Of a stretch of 51,596 nucleotides of DNA, positions 41,990-50,615 are shown one piece after another. A program made the position numbers and the translations under genes. The stretch covers positions 1-51,596 of the forward strand of contig NZ_LOHG01000026.1 of NCBI RefSeq assembly GCF_022790535.1, given 5' to 3'. The notes beneath the pieces are model-generated. The model was not told the origin of the DNA. It worked only from the letters and a program-made list of their open reading frames with translations, and did no database searches. The DNA is from Pseudomonas maioricensis (GTDB lineage Bacteria > Pseudomonadota > Gammaproteobacteria > Pseudomonadales > Pseudomonadaceae). Numbering within the stretch: position 1 is the first letter of the stretch; every line of letters begins with the position of its first letter.

Positions 41990-43564
41990 TCAGTCGGCTA
42001 CCGACGAAGGATTGGTTTGCAGCAGTACTTTGGCATGGACGGCCATCAGATCGTCTTCAAGCGTTGACAGGCCTGTTGTCATCCGTGAGTTGCGGTCGTT
42101 GCGCAGCGCGTCTTCGATCATACCCAGCAGATTACGAGACTTGGAAACTTCTCTCGGCGTAGTCGTCGTATCGACCAGTTTGCCTTCTTCATACTTCAAT
42201 CGGGTCGTGGACTGGCTGACGTTCTGGGTAGAGCTGGCCTCAACCAGTTTGCCTTTATCGTAGCCAATACGCGTGGTACTGCTCGCTTTGTCTTCGATCT
42301 GGTAGAAATAATAATTCTGCGACTTCGAGTCTCGGTTCAGCGTCAGCGCCGTGCCTGGATAAAGACTCTTGTGGTACGAGGCGCTAAGGCTGGACGTCTG
42401 GCTCTGCTCCACAGACCTGTCCGCGCTTGAGGTGCCTTTGGTCTGCGTCGTTTGCGAAGCCTGGTAGGAGAACTTGTCGACCTCGGCGGGGCGTATCGGA
42501 TTGGGGTACAGACTGGTCTGCGTCAAAGAGGCGCTGAAATCGGCAAGCCCGGTCAGCATTGAGCGATCAATGCTGTTCAGGTTGGAGCTGGCGGTGCCGC
42601 TCAGGCTTTTAGTCGTGCTCTGCAGTGACGAGAACGCATCTTTGAACAGCGCCATCAGGTCCTCGTCACCTTCGCCACGGCTTTGCGCTGCATCAAATTG
42701 TTCCAGGTAGCTTTGCACTGCCTTTGCTTGCTGTTGCGCGTTGCCAAGGATGGCACTGTTGTTTTTGACGCTCAGTTGAACATTGCCGGTTGGCCCGCTC
42801 ATGTCGACTGATTTGGCTTGCTCGTCAGCCTTGAAGCTGAGTGTCTGGTATTGATCCTCGCCGACTTTCAGGCGTGCGCTGAGGTCGATCGAGGAAAACA
42901 TATCTGGGTCAAGTTGAGCGAGGTCGCCCAGGTTCAGGCGTGGCTTACCTGCGGTCATGCCATCAATCGCGCCCTGAAATGACCCGGCCAGAGAGGTCAG
43001 CGCTTCAAGTTCAGCGTCATTGAGCCCACCGCCGGTGACGTCTGCGCTGACTGCGACACCTTCATCCTGACTGCTCAGGTTTAGTGTGATGGTCGCGCCA
43101 CTGGTAGTTTTCAGGGTCAGCGTGATGGTGTTATCTGCGCTGCCGTGTAGTTGCGCCTGAGCGGATTTAACCGCGCTGGCATCTTTCACATCGCCCGCGG
43201 CGGATTTGACCAGCGACTGCGAGATCGAACTTGCGCCGCCTTTTGCCAATTGCTCCAGCAAGGCCGCGCCCAATCCCTGAAAACGCCCGGCAGTCGCGGA
43301 AGTCGACATATTGCCCGTCATCGCTACAGTCACGGCGTCGCGCACATCCTGTTCCAGGGTGTACACCGGCGCAGTGTTGGACAGGCCTCCGCGGATGGAG
43401 TAAACGGCCGCGTCGGCAACCTTGGAATCGACACCGAGCATGACCACGGACGCCGGAGAATTGGCGAGTGTCGGAGCAGTATTTTCGGTGGTCACCGGTA
43501 CTGTCGTGGTAGTCAGGCTGGGCGTGAGCGGCGTGTTGGCAGTAACTAACGAGATAGAGGTCAT
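41990..43564 (-). CDS. Uncharacterised 524-residue Ser/Thr-rich protein
   Basis: I do not recognise a domain. The first 45 residues are Thr/Pro/Ser-rich and there is no signal peptide or membrane span. A polar middle follows with beta-rich stretches (NTITLTLKTTSGATITLNLS, at about 145-165) and Ser/Thr/Gln-rich linkers. Near the C terminus two related units stand in tandem (about 428-451 and 452-475): TTRIGYDKGKLVEASST and TTRLKYEEGKLVDTTTT. Composition and absence of cysteine suggest a secreted or surface protein exported without a Sec signal, or a filament-like cell protein. GGAAG precedes the ATG. The gene stands alone. Confidence 0.75.
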   Translation of the reverse strand: MTSISLVTANTPLTPSLTTTTVPVTTENTAPTLANSPASVVMLGVDSKVADAAVYSIRGGLSNTAPVYTLEQDVRDAVTVAMTGNMSTSATAGRFQGLGAALLEQLAKGGASSISQSLVKSAAGDVKDASAVKSAQAQLHGSADNTITLTLKTTSGATITLNLSSQDEGVAVSADVTGGGLNDAELEALTSLAGSFQGAIDGMTAGKPRLNLGDLAQLDPDMFSSIDLSARLKVGEDQYQTLSFKADEQAKSVDMSGPTGNVQLSVKNNSAILGNAQQQAKAVQSYLEQFDAAQSRGEGDEDLMALFKDAFSSLQSTTKSLSGTASSNLNSIDRSMLTGLADFSASLTQTSLYPNPIRPAEVDKFSYQASQTTQTKGTSSADRSVEQSQTSSLSASYHKSLYPGTALTLNRDSKSQNYYFYQIEDKASSTTRIGYDKGKLVEASSTQNVSQSTTRLKYEEGKLVDTTTTPREVSKSRNLLGMIEDALRNDRNSRMTTGLSTLEDDLMAVHAKVLLQTNPSSVAD

Positions 43565-43692
43565 AGCGCTTCCATGCTGGCGTAGTTGGTTTTGTATCTA
43601 CTTTGTAGCGGCCGTTAACATGAAAACTTTAGAAAGTACCCCACGGGAAAGTCTCCAGCGGGGAAGACAGTATTCAGCCCTGGCGCTTATCA

Positions 43693-43771
43693 GGTAGGAG
43701 GCAACTTGTTGGCGAGGGTTTGACGCGGTGAATGCGGCCAGACGCCTCGCGAACAAGTTCGCTCCTACCGG
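43693..43771. repeat. REP inverted pair (GAACAAGTTCGC type)
   Basis: GGTAGGAGGCAACTTGTTGG at the left is an eroded copy, mirrored by CGCGAACAAGTTCGCTCCTA at the right, between two reverse-strand genes. Confidence 0.78.
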
Positions 43772-43832
43772 TTAGCGCTGTGTGGCGGTGCAGTGATTGC
43801 TGCAGACGAAGATTCTGTGTCTGTTCGGGCCG

Positions 43833-44939
43833 CTACTCATTTGGCTCATCGGTATTGATGTACTTGGGCACTTTGGCCAGTGGCAAACGGCGAGCCTGTT
43901 CAATGCTGATACCTGGGCGATTCGGCAAGGGTTCGAGTTTCTGCGTCTGACCGGTTTCAAGGCTGCGTTCGATCGCCGCCAGCACTCGTACATCGCGCCA
44001 GCCTTCATCGCCGTCAGGCTCTGGTTCGCGGTCCTGGAGGATGCAGTCAGAGAAGTATTGGGTTTCACCGCCAAACTGATCAACGACCGGATGCTCATGC
44101 TCTTGTGTCTCGTCGCCAATGATGGCGCGGTAACTGATCGCAACGCCTTCACCAAAACCAAAGCATGGCGATGCTTCGAACTCGCCCTTGGTACCGATTA
44201 ACTGATAACGCTCTGTGGCGGGCAGGCTGTAACTGACGGTGAATTGCGCCAGTCGTTCTTCAGGAAAACGCAGCGTGACGCTGACGGTATCCGGCGTGTT
44301 GATCTCTCGCCCCGGTGTGTGGACCGCTACAGCATTCACTTCCAGGGGTTCTGCATCGAAGAGGTTACGCACAGCATTGATCGGGTAAGGCCCCATATCT
44401 GCTGCGGGACCGGCCCAGTAGCCGCTTTGCATACGGTGATTTTTCGGGTCTGTGGTCTGCGCAAAGGTGGCTGTAAACAACCTCGGATCGCCGATTTCAC
44501 CGGCGCGAACCCGGTTGATCATCTCCACGGTGCCCGGCTCGAAATGCAGTCGGTACGCAATCATCAGCTTGGAACCCGATCGCTTGGCGGCTTCGGTGAT
44601 TGCGATGCAATCCTCTTCGCTGGTTGCCATGGGCTTCTCGAGCAGCACATGGATCCCGGCTTCCAGTGCCGGTACGGCGAACTCTCGATGACGAAAGTTA
44701 GGCGTGGCCAGGTAAATAGCGTCGATTTCACCCGATTTGAGCAAGGTGTCGAATTCGTCGTAGTGATAGCTTTTCAGGTCGTAAAGCTCAGCCAGTTTGT
44801 CGGCTTTGATCGGGTCGCCAGTGACCAGTGCAGTCATCACCGAGTTATCAGTCTGATCGACGCCGGGCATGAACGCCCCTTGAGAAATCCAGCCTCCGGC
44901 AACCACTGCGTAACGGATTTTGCCCTGTGCATCTGGCAT
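43833..44939 (-). CDS. Gfo/Idh/MocA-family oxidoreductase
   Basis: The 368-residue protein has an N-terminal Rossmann domain (YAVVAGGWISQGAFMPGV) and the family hallmark EKPMAT (around residue 100), followed by the C-terminal substrate domain with GDPRLFTATFAQ and YWAGPAADMGPYPINAVRNL. Members oxidise or reduce sugars, inositols or glucose-fructose pairs with NAD(P). GGAGG eight bases before the ATG is near ideal. It stands alone, divergent from the TerC-type gene. The substrate is unknown. Confidence 0.9.
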   Translation of the reverse strand: MPDAQGKIRYAVVAGGWISQGAFMPGVDQTDNSVMTALVTGDPIKADKLAELYDLKSYHYDEFDTLLKSGEIDAIYLATPNFRHREFAVPALEAGIHVLLEKPMATSEEDCIAITEAAKRSGSKLMIAYRLHFEPGTVEMINRVRAGEIGDPRLFTATFAQTTDPKNHRMQSGYWAGPAADMGPYPINAVRNLFDAEPLEVNAVAVHTPGREINTPDTVSVTLRFPEERLAQFTVSYSLPATERYQLIGTKGEFEASPCFGFGEGVAISYRAIIGDETQEHEHPVVDQFGGETQYFSDCILQDREPEPDGDEGWRDVRVLAAIERSLETGQTQKLEPLPNRPGISIEQARRLPLAKVPKYINTDEPNE

Positions 44940-45148
44940 GAGATAAGCCTCCAGAATCGCCCGGCGGAATGCCCGGCACGTATAGAAAGGGCACGCACAG
45001 ACCCAGTAAGTTCAAACAGATTGCCCGTTGGATCAGATCGCGGAGGGCGGCGACGGCAAACTGATGTCAAGCTTTGTAATACTTTTCGTGAGTAGGAAAG
45101 TGACTTTTCCGTTGTAGGATCACAGCCCGTAATAAATCTCAGGATTGT

Positions 45149-45340
45149 ATGAACACCGTACAGGAACCTCCCGGTTGCTTTGCCTTTAACTTGAGCTTCG
45201 ATCCCGCTTCCTCCTCAGGATCAGCTCGTCTGAATACCCCCTTCGATAATCCGTCTAGTGTGTCCTTTGCGGCCGACGTGTTTTTACGTCCGGCAGGCTC
45301 ACCAACGTCCGTCAAATCCCGTCTGCGAGAGATTCAATAG
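45149..45340 (+). CDS. Possible 63-residue upstream open frame of the TerC-type gene
   Basis: ATG with AGGA five bases upstream opens a 63-codon frame ending four bases before the TerC-type start at 45345. The peptide is Ser/Pro-rich with no recognised domain. Tight spacing suggests translational coupling, and the TerC-type gene itself has a poor ribosome binding site. It may be a leader frame or chance. Confidence 0.35.
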   Translation: MNTVQEPPGCFAFNLSFDPASSSGSARLNTPFDNPSSVSFAADVFLRPAGSPTSVKSRLREIQ

Positions 45341-45344
45341 TTCT

Positions 45345-46895
45345 ATGGAATGGATAGCTGATCCCACGGCCTGGCTTGGCCTGCTCACTCTGATCGTTCT
45401 GGAACTGGTGTTGGGCATCGATAACCTGGTGTTCATCGCGATTCTCGCTGACAAGTTGCCTCCCGAGCAGCGTGACAAGGCGCGGGTCATCGGCCTGTCG
45501 CTGGCGTTGATCATGCGCCTTGGCTTGCTGGCCAGTATTTCCTGGATGGTGACCCTGACCGCGCCGCTGTTCGAGCTGTTCGACCACAGCTTCTCTGGGC
45601 GAGACCTGATCATGCTGTTTGGTGGTGTGTTCCTGCTGTTCAAGGCCACGATGGAATTGCACGAGCGACTCGAAGGTCATGTTGCCGAGCGCACCAGCAA
45701 CAGCACCTACGCCAGATTCTGGCCCATCGTTGCGCAAATCGTGGTGCTGGACGCCGTGTTCTCCCTGGACGCGGTGATTACCGCCGTGGGTATGGTCGAG
45801 CACCTGGCCGTGATGATGATTGCCGTGATTTTCTCCATCGGCCTGATGATCATCGCCAGCAAACCGCTGACCAAATTCGTCAACTCGCACCCGACCGTGA
45901 TCATGCTGTGTCTGGGCTTCCTGATGATGATCGGCTTCAGCCTGACCGCCGAAGGCCTGGGCTTCCATATCCCTAAAGGCTATCTGTATGCGGCGATTGG
46001 CTTCTCGATCCTGATCGAGCTGTTCAATCAGGTCGCTCGCAAGCGTCGCAAGAAGTCGTTGCACGGTGCGCGGCCTATGCGTGAACGCACGGCTCATGCG
46101 GTACTGCGCCTGTTGGGTGGTCGCAAGCTGGATGCTGATGAGGTGGGCGAGGAAATCGCTGACCTGCTTGAAGGTGAACAGACCGAGGCGGTGTTCCACC
46201 GTCGTGAGCGGGTGATGATCAGCGGCGTACTGCAACTGGCCGAGCGGCCGATTCGTTCGGCCATGACGCCAAGGGCCGAGGTGGATCTGATCGACGTGTC
46301 GGACGACCCGGAAACGGTGCGTACCAAGCTGATGCATTCGTCCTATTCGCGCCTGCCGCTGATTCGTGAAGGCCGTGTGGATGAGCCATTGGGCTTCGTG
46401 CACAAGAAGGAGTTGCTCAAGGAGTTGCTGTCCGGCAATGAGCCGAATCTGGAGTTCATGGCGCGTAAAGCGATCAACTTACTGGAAAGCTTCACGATCC
46501 TGAACGCCTTGGAGCAGATGCGCAAAGAGTCAACGCACATCGCCTTCGTGATCAACGAATTCGGTGACTTTATCGGCCTGTTGACCATGACCGACATTCT
46601 GGAGTCCATCGCCGGTGAGTTGCCGGACGCCAGTGAAATAGAAGGTCCGGACGTTGTGGCCGATGAAGGCGGTTTCATTGTTTCCGGAGGCCTTAACCTG
46701 AGCCAGGTGCGCGAGCGGGTCGGTTTTCAGGCCCATGCAACCGAGGACTATCAGACCCTCGCCGGTCTGGTAATGAGCCTGCTGGATCGCTTGCCGAGGA
46801 TTGGCGACAAACTCGACTGGGAAGGCTGGGACATGACCGTTGTGGGTGTTGAAGAGCGACGTGTTACCCGGGTTCTGTTACGCAAGCCGGAGTGA
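45345..46895 (+). CDS. TerC-family membrane protein with CBS and CorC domains
   Basis: The 516-residue inner-membrane protein joins a TerC domain of about seven spans (1-235, LIVLELVLGIDNLVFIAIL, and the repeated Asp motif VVLDAVFSLDAVITAVGM) to a cytoplasmic part with a CBS pair (about 295-420, IRSAMTPRAEVDLIDVSDD) and a CorC/HlyC transporter-associated domain at the end (about 430-516). The layout matches E. coli YoaE/YegH. TerC relatives handle manganese or other divalent cations, and CBS/CorC domains suggest regulation by nucleotides or metal. The start at 45345 was chosen because the conserved MEWIADPTAW begins there. Confidence 0.9.
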   Translation: MEWIADPTAWLGLLTLIVLELVLGIDNLVFIAILADKLPPEQRDKARVIGLSLALIMRLGLLASISWMVTLTAPLFELFDHSFSGRDLIMLFGGVFLLFKATMELHERLEGHVAERTSNSTYARFWPIVAQIVVLDAVFSLDAVITAVGMVEHLAVMMIAVIFSIGLMIIASKPLTKFVNSHPTVIMLCLGFLMMIGFSLTAEGLGFHIPKGYLYAAIGFSILIELFNQVARKRRKKSLHGARPMRERTAHAVLRLLGGRKLDADEVGEEIADLLEGEQTEAVFHRRERVMISGVLQLAERPIRSAMTPRAEVDLIDVSDDPETVRTKLMHSSYSRLPLIREGRVDEPLGFVHKKELLKELLSGNEPNLEFMARKAINLLESFTILNALEQMRKESTHIAFVINEFGDFIGLLTMTDILESIAGELPDASEIEGPDVVADEGGFIVSGGLNLSQVRERVGFQAHATEDYQTLAGLVMSLLDRLPRIGDKLDWEGWDMTVVGVEERRVTRVLLRKPE

Positions 46896-47062
46896 CTATC
46901 AGGCGGTAAATGTCCCGCTATTGCTGGGCAAGCGCGAGCTAGACGCCTCGCGCTCCAGCATCAGCGGGGCTGATAATCAGTATCTGTAAGGGTGGTTTTT
47001 CATAACGCGGCAGTGACTTTAGATTGGCCCCATCACTTCGAAACAACTATTGGAGCCACATC

Positions 47063-47314
47063 ATGAAACGCACTATCGCTTTGAGCTTTGCCCTTTCAAT
47101 TCTGACCGCAACCAGCGCTTTCGCCAGCACATCGCCCATTCAGGCAGTCGCTGCGACCACTCAGGTTGCTGACCGCGCCACTACTTCATCCCCGGAAGTC
47201 CGTGTTGCCGGTGCTGGTAACAAAACCTTCGACCGCGTTGAAGTCAATCTGGACAAGAAGGTAGTGGTTGCAGAAAACCGCAAAGAATTCGGCTCGCAGT
47301 ATCAGCGTTATTGA
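47063..47314 (+). CDS. Small exported protein
   Basis: The 83-residue precursor has a classic signal peptide (MKRTIALSFALSILTATSAF, cleaved after the following A), leaving about 62 polar residues, including RVAGAGNKTFDRVEV and ENRKEFGSQYQRY. There is no cysteine. I do not recognise the family; the mature protein should be periplasmic. TTGGAGCC precedes the ATG at 47063; an in-frame start at 47024 would add 13 residues that spoil the signal peptide. A terminator follows 21 bp after the stop. Confidence 0.8.
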   Translation: MKRTIALSFALSILTATSAFASTSPIQAVAATTQVADRATTSSPEVRVAGAGNKTFDRVEVNLDKKVVVAENRKEFGSQYQRY

Positions 47315-47335
47315 TCGCGAGATCTGAACAGGAAC

Positions 47336-47358
47336 AGCCCGGCTAGCCGGGCTTTTTT
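47336..47358 (+). terminator. Rho-independent terminator
   Basis: AGCCCGGCT and AGCCGGGCT form a palindrome followed by six T residues, 21 bp after the small exported protein gene. Confidence 0.85.
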
Positions 47359-47407
47359 GTGCCTGGCAGAAGGGCTTGTAACGGCCCGAAATTTGAGGTG
47401 TTGGTAC

Positions 47408-47500
47408 CTGTGGGAGCGGTGCTTGCCCGCGATAAGGCTGGACATGGTTCGCTCTAGATTGCGTCCAGCCTTATCGCGGGCAAGCACCGCTCCCACAGGT
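47408..47500. repeat. REP inverted pair (long)
   Basis: CTGTGGGAGCGGTGCTTGCC...GATAAGGCTGGAC is mirrored by GTCCAGCCTTATC...GGCAAGCACCGCTCCCACAG, between convergent genes. Confidence 0.88.
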
Positions 47501-47515
47501 TACAGCGCCGACGCC

Positions 47516-48664
47516 TCAGCGATCTCGCAAACTGCGCTCCATCCGCGCCAGGCCTTCTTCCAGCAGTGCTCGTGGGCAGCCAAAGTTCAACCGCACGAAC
47601 TGCTGGCAATCGTCACCAAATTCCGCTCCGGCACTCAGGCCTACTTTGGCGTGATCGAGGAAGAATTTCTGTGGGTCATCCAGGCCCAGCGCCGAACAGT
47701 CCAGCCAGGCAAGGTAGGTGCTTTGCGGCAGGTGCATGACGACGCCGGGCAGGCGGGATTTCACCGCTTGCGCGAGATAGTCACGGTTGGCTTGCAAGTA
47801 GGCATTGACCTGGCTTAACCAGTCCGCGCACTCGCTGTACGCCGCACGAGTGGCTTCCAGGCCCAGCACGTTGACGCTGTCGACCAGCCCCAGACGACCA
47901 GCGTTGAAGCGTTTACGCAGAGACTCGTCCTGAATCACGGCATAAGCAGTCTTCAGTCCGGCAATGTTGTAGGCCTTGCTGGCCGACATAAGGGTGATGG
48001 TGCGCTGGGCGATCTGTGGGCTGAGGGATGCAATAGGGACATGTCGACGGCCATCGAAAAGGATATCAGCGTGTATATCGTCAGAAATGATCAGAACGTC
48101 GTGCTGTACGCACGCTTCACCGATCAGGTGCAATTCTTCGCCGCTGAATACTTTGCCGAGCGGGTTGTGCGGATTGCTCAGCAACAAGGCACCGGCGTTT
48201 ACCAGTTTGTTATTCAGCGCGGCAATATCCGTGTGGTACTCGCCATGGGCGTCGGCTTTGAACGGCAATTCGATGCGCGGCTGCTGCCAGTGATTCGGTG
48301 CGTGAGACAGCGGTGAGTAATTTGGCGTTTGGAGGACGACGCCCGAGTCGGCCGGTACCAGTGCGTTGAGCGCCATGTTGAAGCCGGGTTCGACACCGGG
48401 TAGAAACACCAGCTCTTGAGGCTGAACGCGCCAGCTGTAACGCTCCCAGAGGTAGTCAACTACTGTCTGGCGCAGGTTGTCCTGGGCCACGCCGTAGCCG
48501 AGCAGCGGATGCGCGAGTCGTTTCTGCAGCGCCTGAATGATCGGCTCGGCCACGGGGAAGTCCATGTCCGCGACCCACATGGGCAGCACGTCGGCGGGGT
48601 ACAGACTCCACTTCTTGCTGTCGGTGCCGTGGCGTTCGAATACGGTGTCCAGGTTGATCGTCAT
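47516..48664 (-). CDS. PatB/MalY-type PLP-dependent C-S lyase
   Basis: The 382-residue enzyme has the fold type I aminotransferase layout of MalY/PatB cystathionine beta-lyases. Evidence is the N terminus RHGTDSKKWSLYPADVLPMW followed by VADMDFPV, SNPHNPLGKVFS (around 170), ISDDIHADILFDG and the PLP lysine in SASKAYNIAGLK. Such enzymes split cystathionine or cysteine conjugates to a thiol, pyruvate and ammonia. The start at 48664 begins at the conserved region; the frame could extend 18 codons upstream. It follows the permease gene by 99 bp, and the nearby binding protein and homocysteine methyltransferase point to sulfur amino acid use. Confidence 0.88.
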   Translation of the reverse strand: MTINLDTVFERHGTDSKKWSLYPADVLPMWVADMDFPVAEPIIQALQKRLAHPLLGYGVAQDNLRQTVVDYLWERYSWRVQPQELVFLPGVEPGFNMALNALVPADSGVVLQTPNYSPLSHAPNHWQQPRIELPFKADAHGEYHTDIAALNNKLVNAGALLLSNPHNPLGKVFSGEELHLIGEACVQHDVLIISDDIHADILFDGRRHVPIASLSPQIAQRTITLMSASKAYNIAGLKTAYAVIQDESLRKRFNAGRLGLVDSVNVLGLEATRAAYSECADWLSQVNAYLQANRDYLAQAVKSRLPGVVMHLPQSTYLAWLDCSALGLDDPQKFFLDHAKVGLSAGAEFGDDCQQFVRLNFGCPRALLEEGLARMERSLRDR

Positions 48665-48763
48665 TTCAGTCTCTGTCGGCGGGAAGCAAGGGCGACAGGT
48701 TAGCTGCGCCCATCGCATCGGTCCACCGCCAGTGACGAGAGCACCCGGATAGCTGAGGTCAGG

Positions 48764-49597
48764 TCAGCGCTGGTTCTTGTAGGCCTTGCCGTAGTGCCGC
48801 TCCAGGCGTGCCTGAATCAACTCCAGCCCAATGGACAGCAGCCAGTAGATCAGCGCTGCAGTGGTCAGCATTTCGATATAGCGGTAGGACGACCGGCCAT
48901 AAGACTGGGCAAGGAACATCACTTCCCAGACACCCATGACCGATATCAGAGAGGAGTCCTTGAGCATCGAAATGAACTGGCTGGTGGTCGGTGGAATGAT
49001 GGTGCGCATCGCTTGCGGCAGGGTGATTTGCCAGAACACCACGGTCGGGCGCATGCCCAGCGCCGCAGCGGCTTCGCGTTGCCCGGGAGAAACACCGATG
49101 ATGCCTGCGCGAAAGATCTCGCTCAGGTACGCGCCGTAGTTCAGCGACAGGGCAATGATGCCCGCACTGATTGCACCCGGTACCACGCCCAGTTGCGGCA
49201 GACCGAGGTAGATCAACAGAATCTGAATCAGCAGCGGCGTGCCACGGAAGAACGACGCGTAAAAACTGGCGATACCAAACGCGACTGCACTGTTGGACAA
49301 GCGCGCCAGCGCCGTGGCAAAGCCCAGTATCAGCGACAGCCATATCGAGCAGAAGCACAGGAAAAGGGTCAGCGCCGCGCCTTGCAGGAAGCCATTGGGC
49401 GCCAGATGCAGCCCGACCAGATATTCCCATTTCGCGGCAATGATCGAGAACTTCAGGTCGAAGCTCATGAAAAACGCGATGCACAGACCCAGCATCACCA
49501 TCCAGGTGAGATACAAGCGCGTTTTAAAGCCGAACATTCGCAGCAGGCGCGAAGATCCGGCGTTCAGGTCAGGCGGGGCAGGTTGATGCTGGCTCAT
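48764..49597 (-). CDS. Amino acid ABC transporter permease
   Basis: The 277-residue permease of the HisM/GlnP family has about six spans and the EAA loop GVSPGQREAAAALGMRPTVV with LPQAMRTIIPP. It starts at 49597, where its ATG overlaps the binding-protein stop by four bases (ATGA). Only one permease gene is present, so a homodimeric channel is likely. No ATPase gene occurs in this operon or within the nearby window, so one must be supplied from elsewhere. Confidence 0.88.
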   Translation of the reverse strand: MSQHQPAPPDLNAGSSRLLRMFGFKTRLYLTWMVMLGLCIAFFMSFDLKFSIIAAKWEYLVGLHLAPNGFLQGAALTLFLCFCSIWLSLILGFATALARLSNSAVAFGIASFYASFFRGTPLLIQILLIYLGLPQLGVVPGAISAGIIALSLNYGAYLSEIFRAGIIGVSPGQREAAAALGMRPTVVFWQITLPQAMRTIIPPTTSQFISMLKDSSLISVMGVWEVMFLAQSYGRSSYRYIEMLTTAALIYWLLSIGLELIQARLERHYGKAYKNQR

Positions 49598-50415
49598 TGG
49601 GTAATGTCGGAGCCGATCCATTTCTGGGAGATCTTGCCCAGCGTGCCATCGGCCTTGAGCTCGGCGATGACTTTGGTCAGCTTGGCATCCCATTCAGCAT
49701 CGCCTTTTTCGGTCGCGATGACGTTAGGTTCGGCGTAAAGCGTGTCGCCAGCGATCTTGAAGCGTGGGTCCTGATTAATGCGCTCACGCGCAGTGATCAG
49801 GTTGGTGACCATGGCGTCGAGACGCACACCTGCGCCCAGTGCCAGGTCCTGGAAAGCCACGGTTTCGTTGTCGTACGGCGCAGCCTGAACAGCGTCGAAC
49901 GGGTAACTGATGGGCTTGTCTTCTGCGCCTTCAATCACCAGATCCTTGTTCAGGTAAGCCTCGTAGGTCGAAGCGCTGATGACGCCGACTTTTTTACCGG
50001 AAAGGTCTTTGGCGGACTTGATCGCGTCACTCTTGGCGTTGACCACAATGACCGCTGGCGACTGATAGTACTCAACCGGGAAGTTGAACACCTGAGCACG
50101 GGCCTGGCTGGGTGTCATCGAGCAGATGCACACGTCATAACGGCTACCCCAATGGCCTGCGGCGATAACATCCCAGGATGGTGTCGCCAATTGCAGTTTC
50201 ACGCCCAGCTTGTCGGCGACGGCTTTTGCCACATCGACGTCAAAGCCATCCAGCTGGTTTTGCTCATTGAGGAAAGAAAACGGTGGGTAGTTCTCCATCA
50301 TCACACCGACCATTTCACCTTTTTTATTGATTTTATCCAGCGTCGCACCCGCCATCGCGGTGGAGCAGACGGACAGCAGGGCAAGACTCAAAGGCAAAAC
50401 AGCACGTAAATTCAT
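49594..50415 (-). CDS. ABC transporter substrate-binding protein, amino acid type
   Basis: The 273-residue precursor has a signal peptide (about 1-22, cleaved after AMA) and an SBP_bac_3 fold: VMMENYPPFSFLNEQNQLDG, FDVDVAKAVADKLGVKLQL and SMTPSQARAQVFNFPVEYY. It resembles binding proteins for cystine, methionine derivatives or polar amino acids. I prefer the ATG at 50415 to a GTG one codon earlier, because GGTGA is then better spaced. It is the first gene of a unit with the permease and C-S lyase, divergent from the homocysteine S-methyltransferase. Confidence 0.88.
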   Translation of the reverse strand: MNLRAVLPLSLALLSVCSTAMAGATLDKINKKGEMVGVMMENYPPFSFLNEQNQLDGFDVDVAKAVADKLGVKLQLATPSWDVIAAGHWGSRYDVCICSMTPSQARAQVFNFPVEYYQSPAVIVVNAKSDAIKSAKDLSGKKVGVISASTYEAYLNKDLVIEGAEDKPISYPFDAVQAAPYDNETVAFQDLALGAGVRLDAMVTNLITARERINQDPRFKIAGDTLYAEPNVIATEKGDAEWDAKLTKVIAELKADGTLGKISQKWIGSDITQ

Positions 50416-50615
50416 CACATCACCGAATAGATCGAATACAAATAATTGGTATATATTTAAACGCGATATTAAAAATGTCCTTAATTATTAATTGATCTAT
50501 ATGCCTGTTCTTTGGTTATAAGCACGGTTTTAGCGTTCATATACCGTCCCTGTTTTCCATTCATTTACCCGTTACGTGCATGCTCGTGACGGGCGTCCAG
50601 TTTTCAGGAGTTCCC

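Noticed and set aside
45312..46403. A 363-codon reverse frame opposite the TerC-type gene
   Set aside because: Gln/His-rich antisense shadow of a clear membrane protein gene.
7551..47500. Repeated inverted repeats considered as a CRISPR array or attachment sites
   Set aside because: They are dispersed REP elements with inverted arms, not regularly spaced direct repeats, and no cas or integrase gene is present.
48794..49738. A 314-codon forward frame opposite the permease gene
   Set aside because: Antisense shadow with Arg/Gln-rich translation and no start signal.
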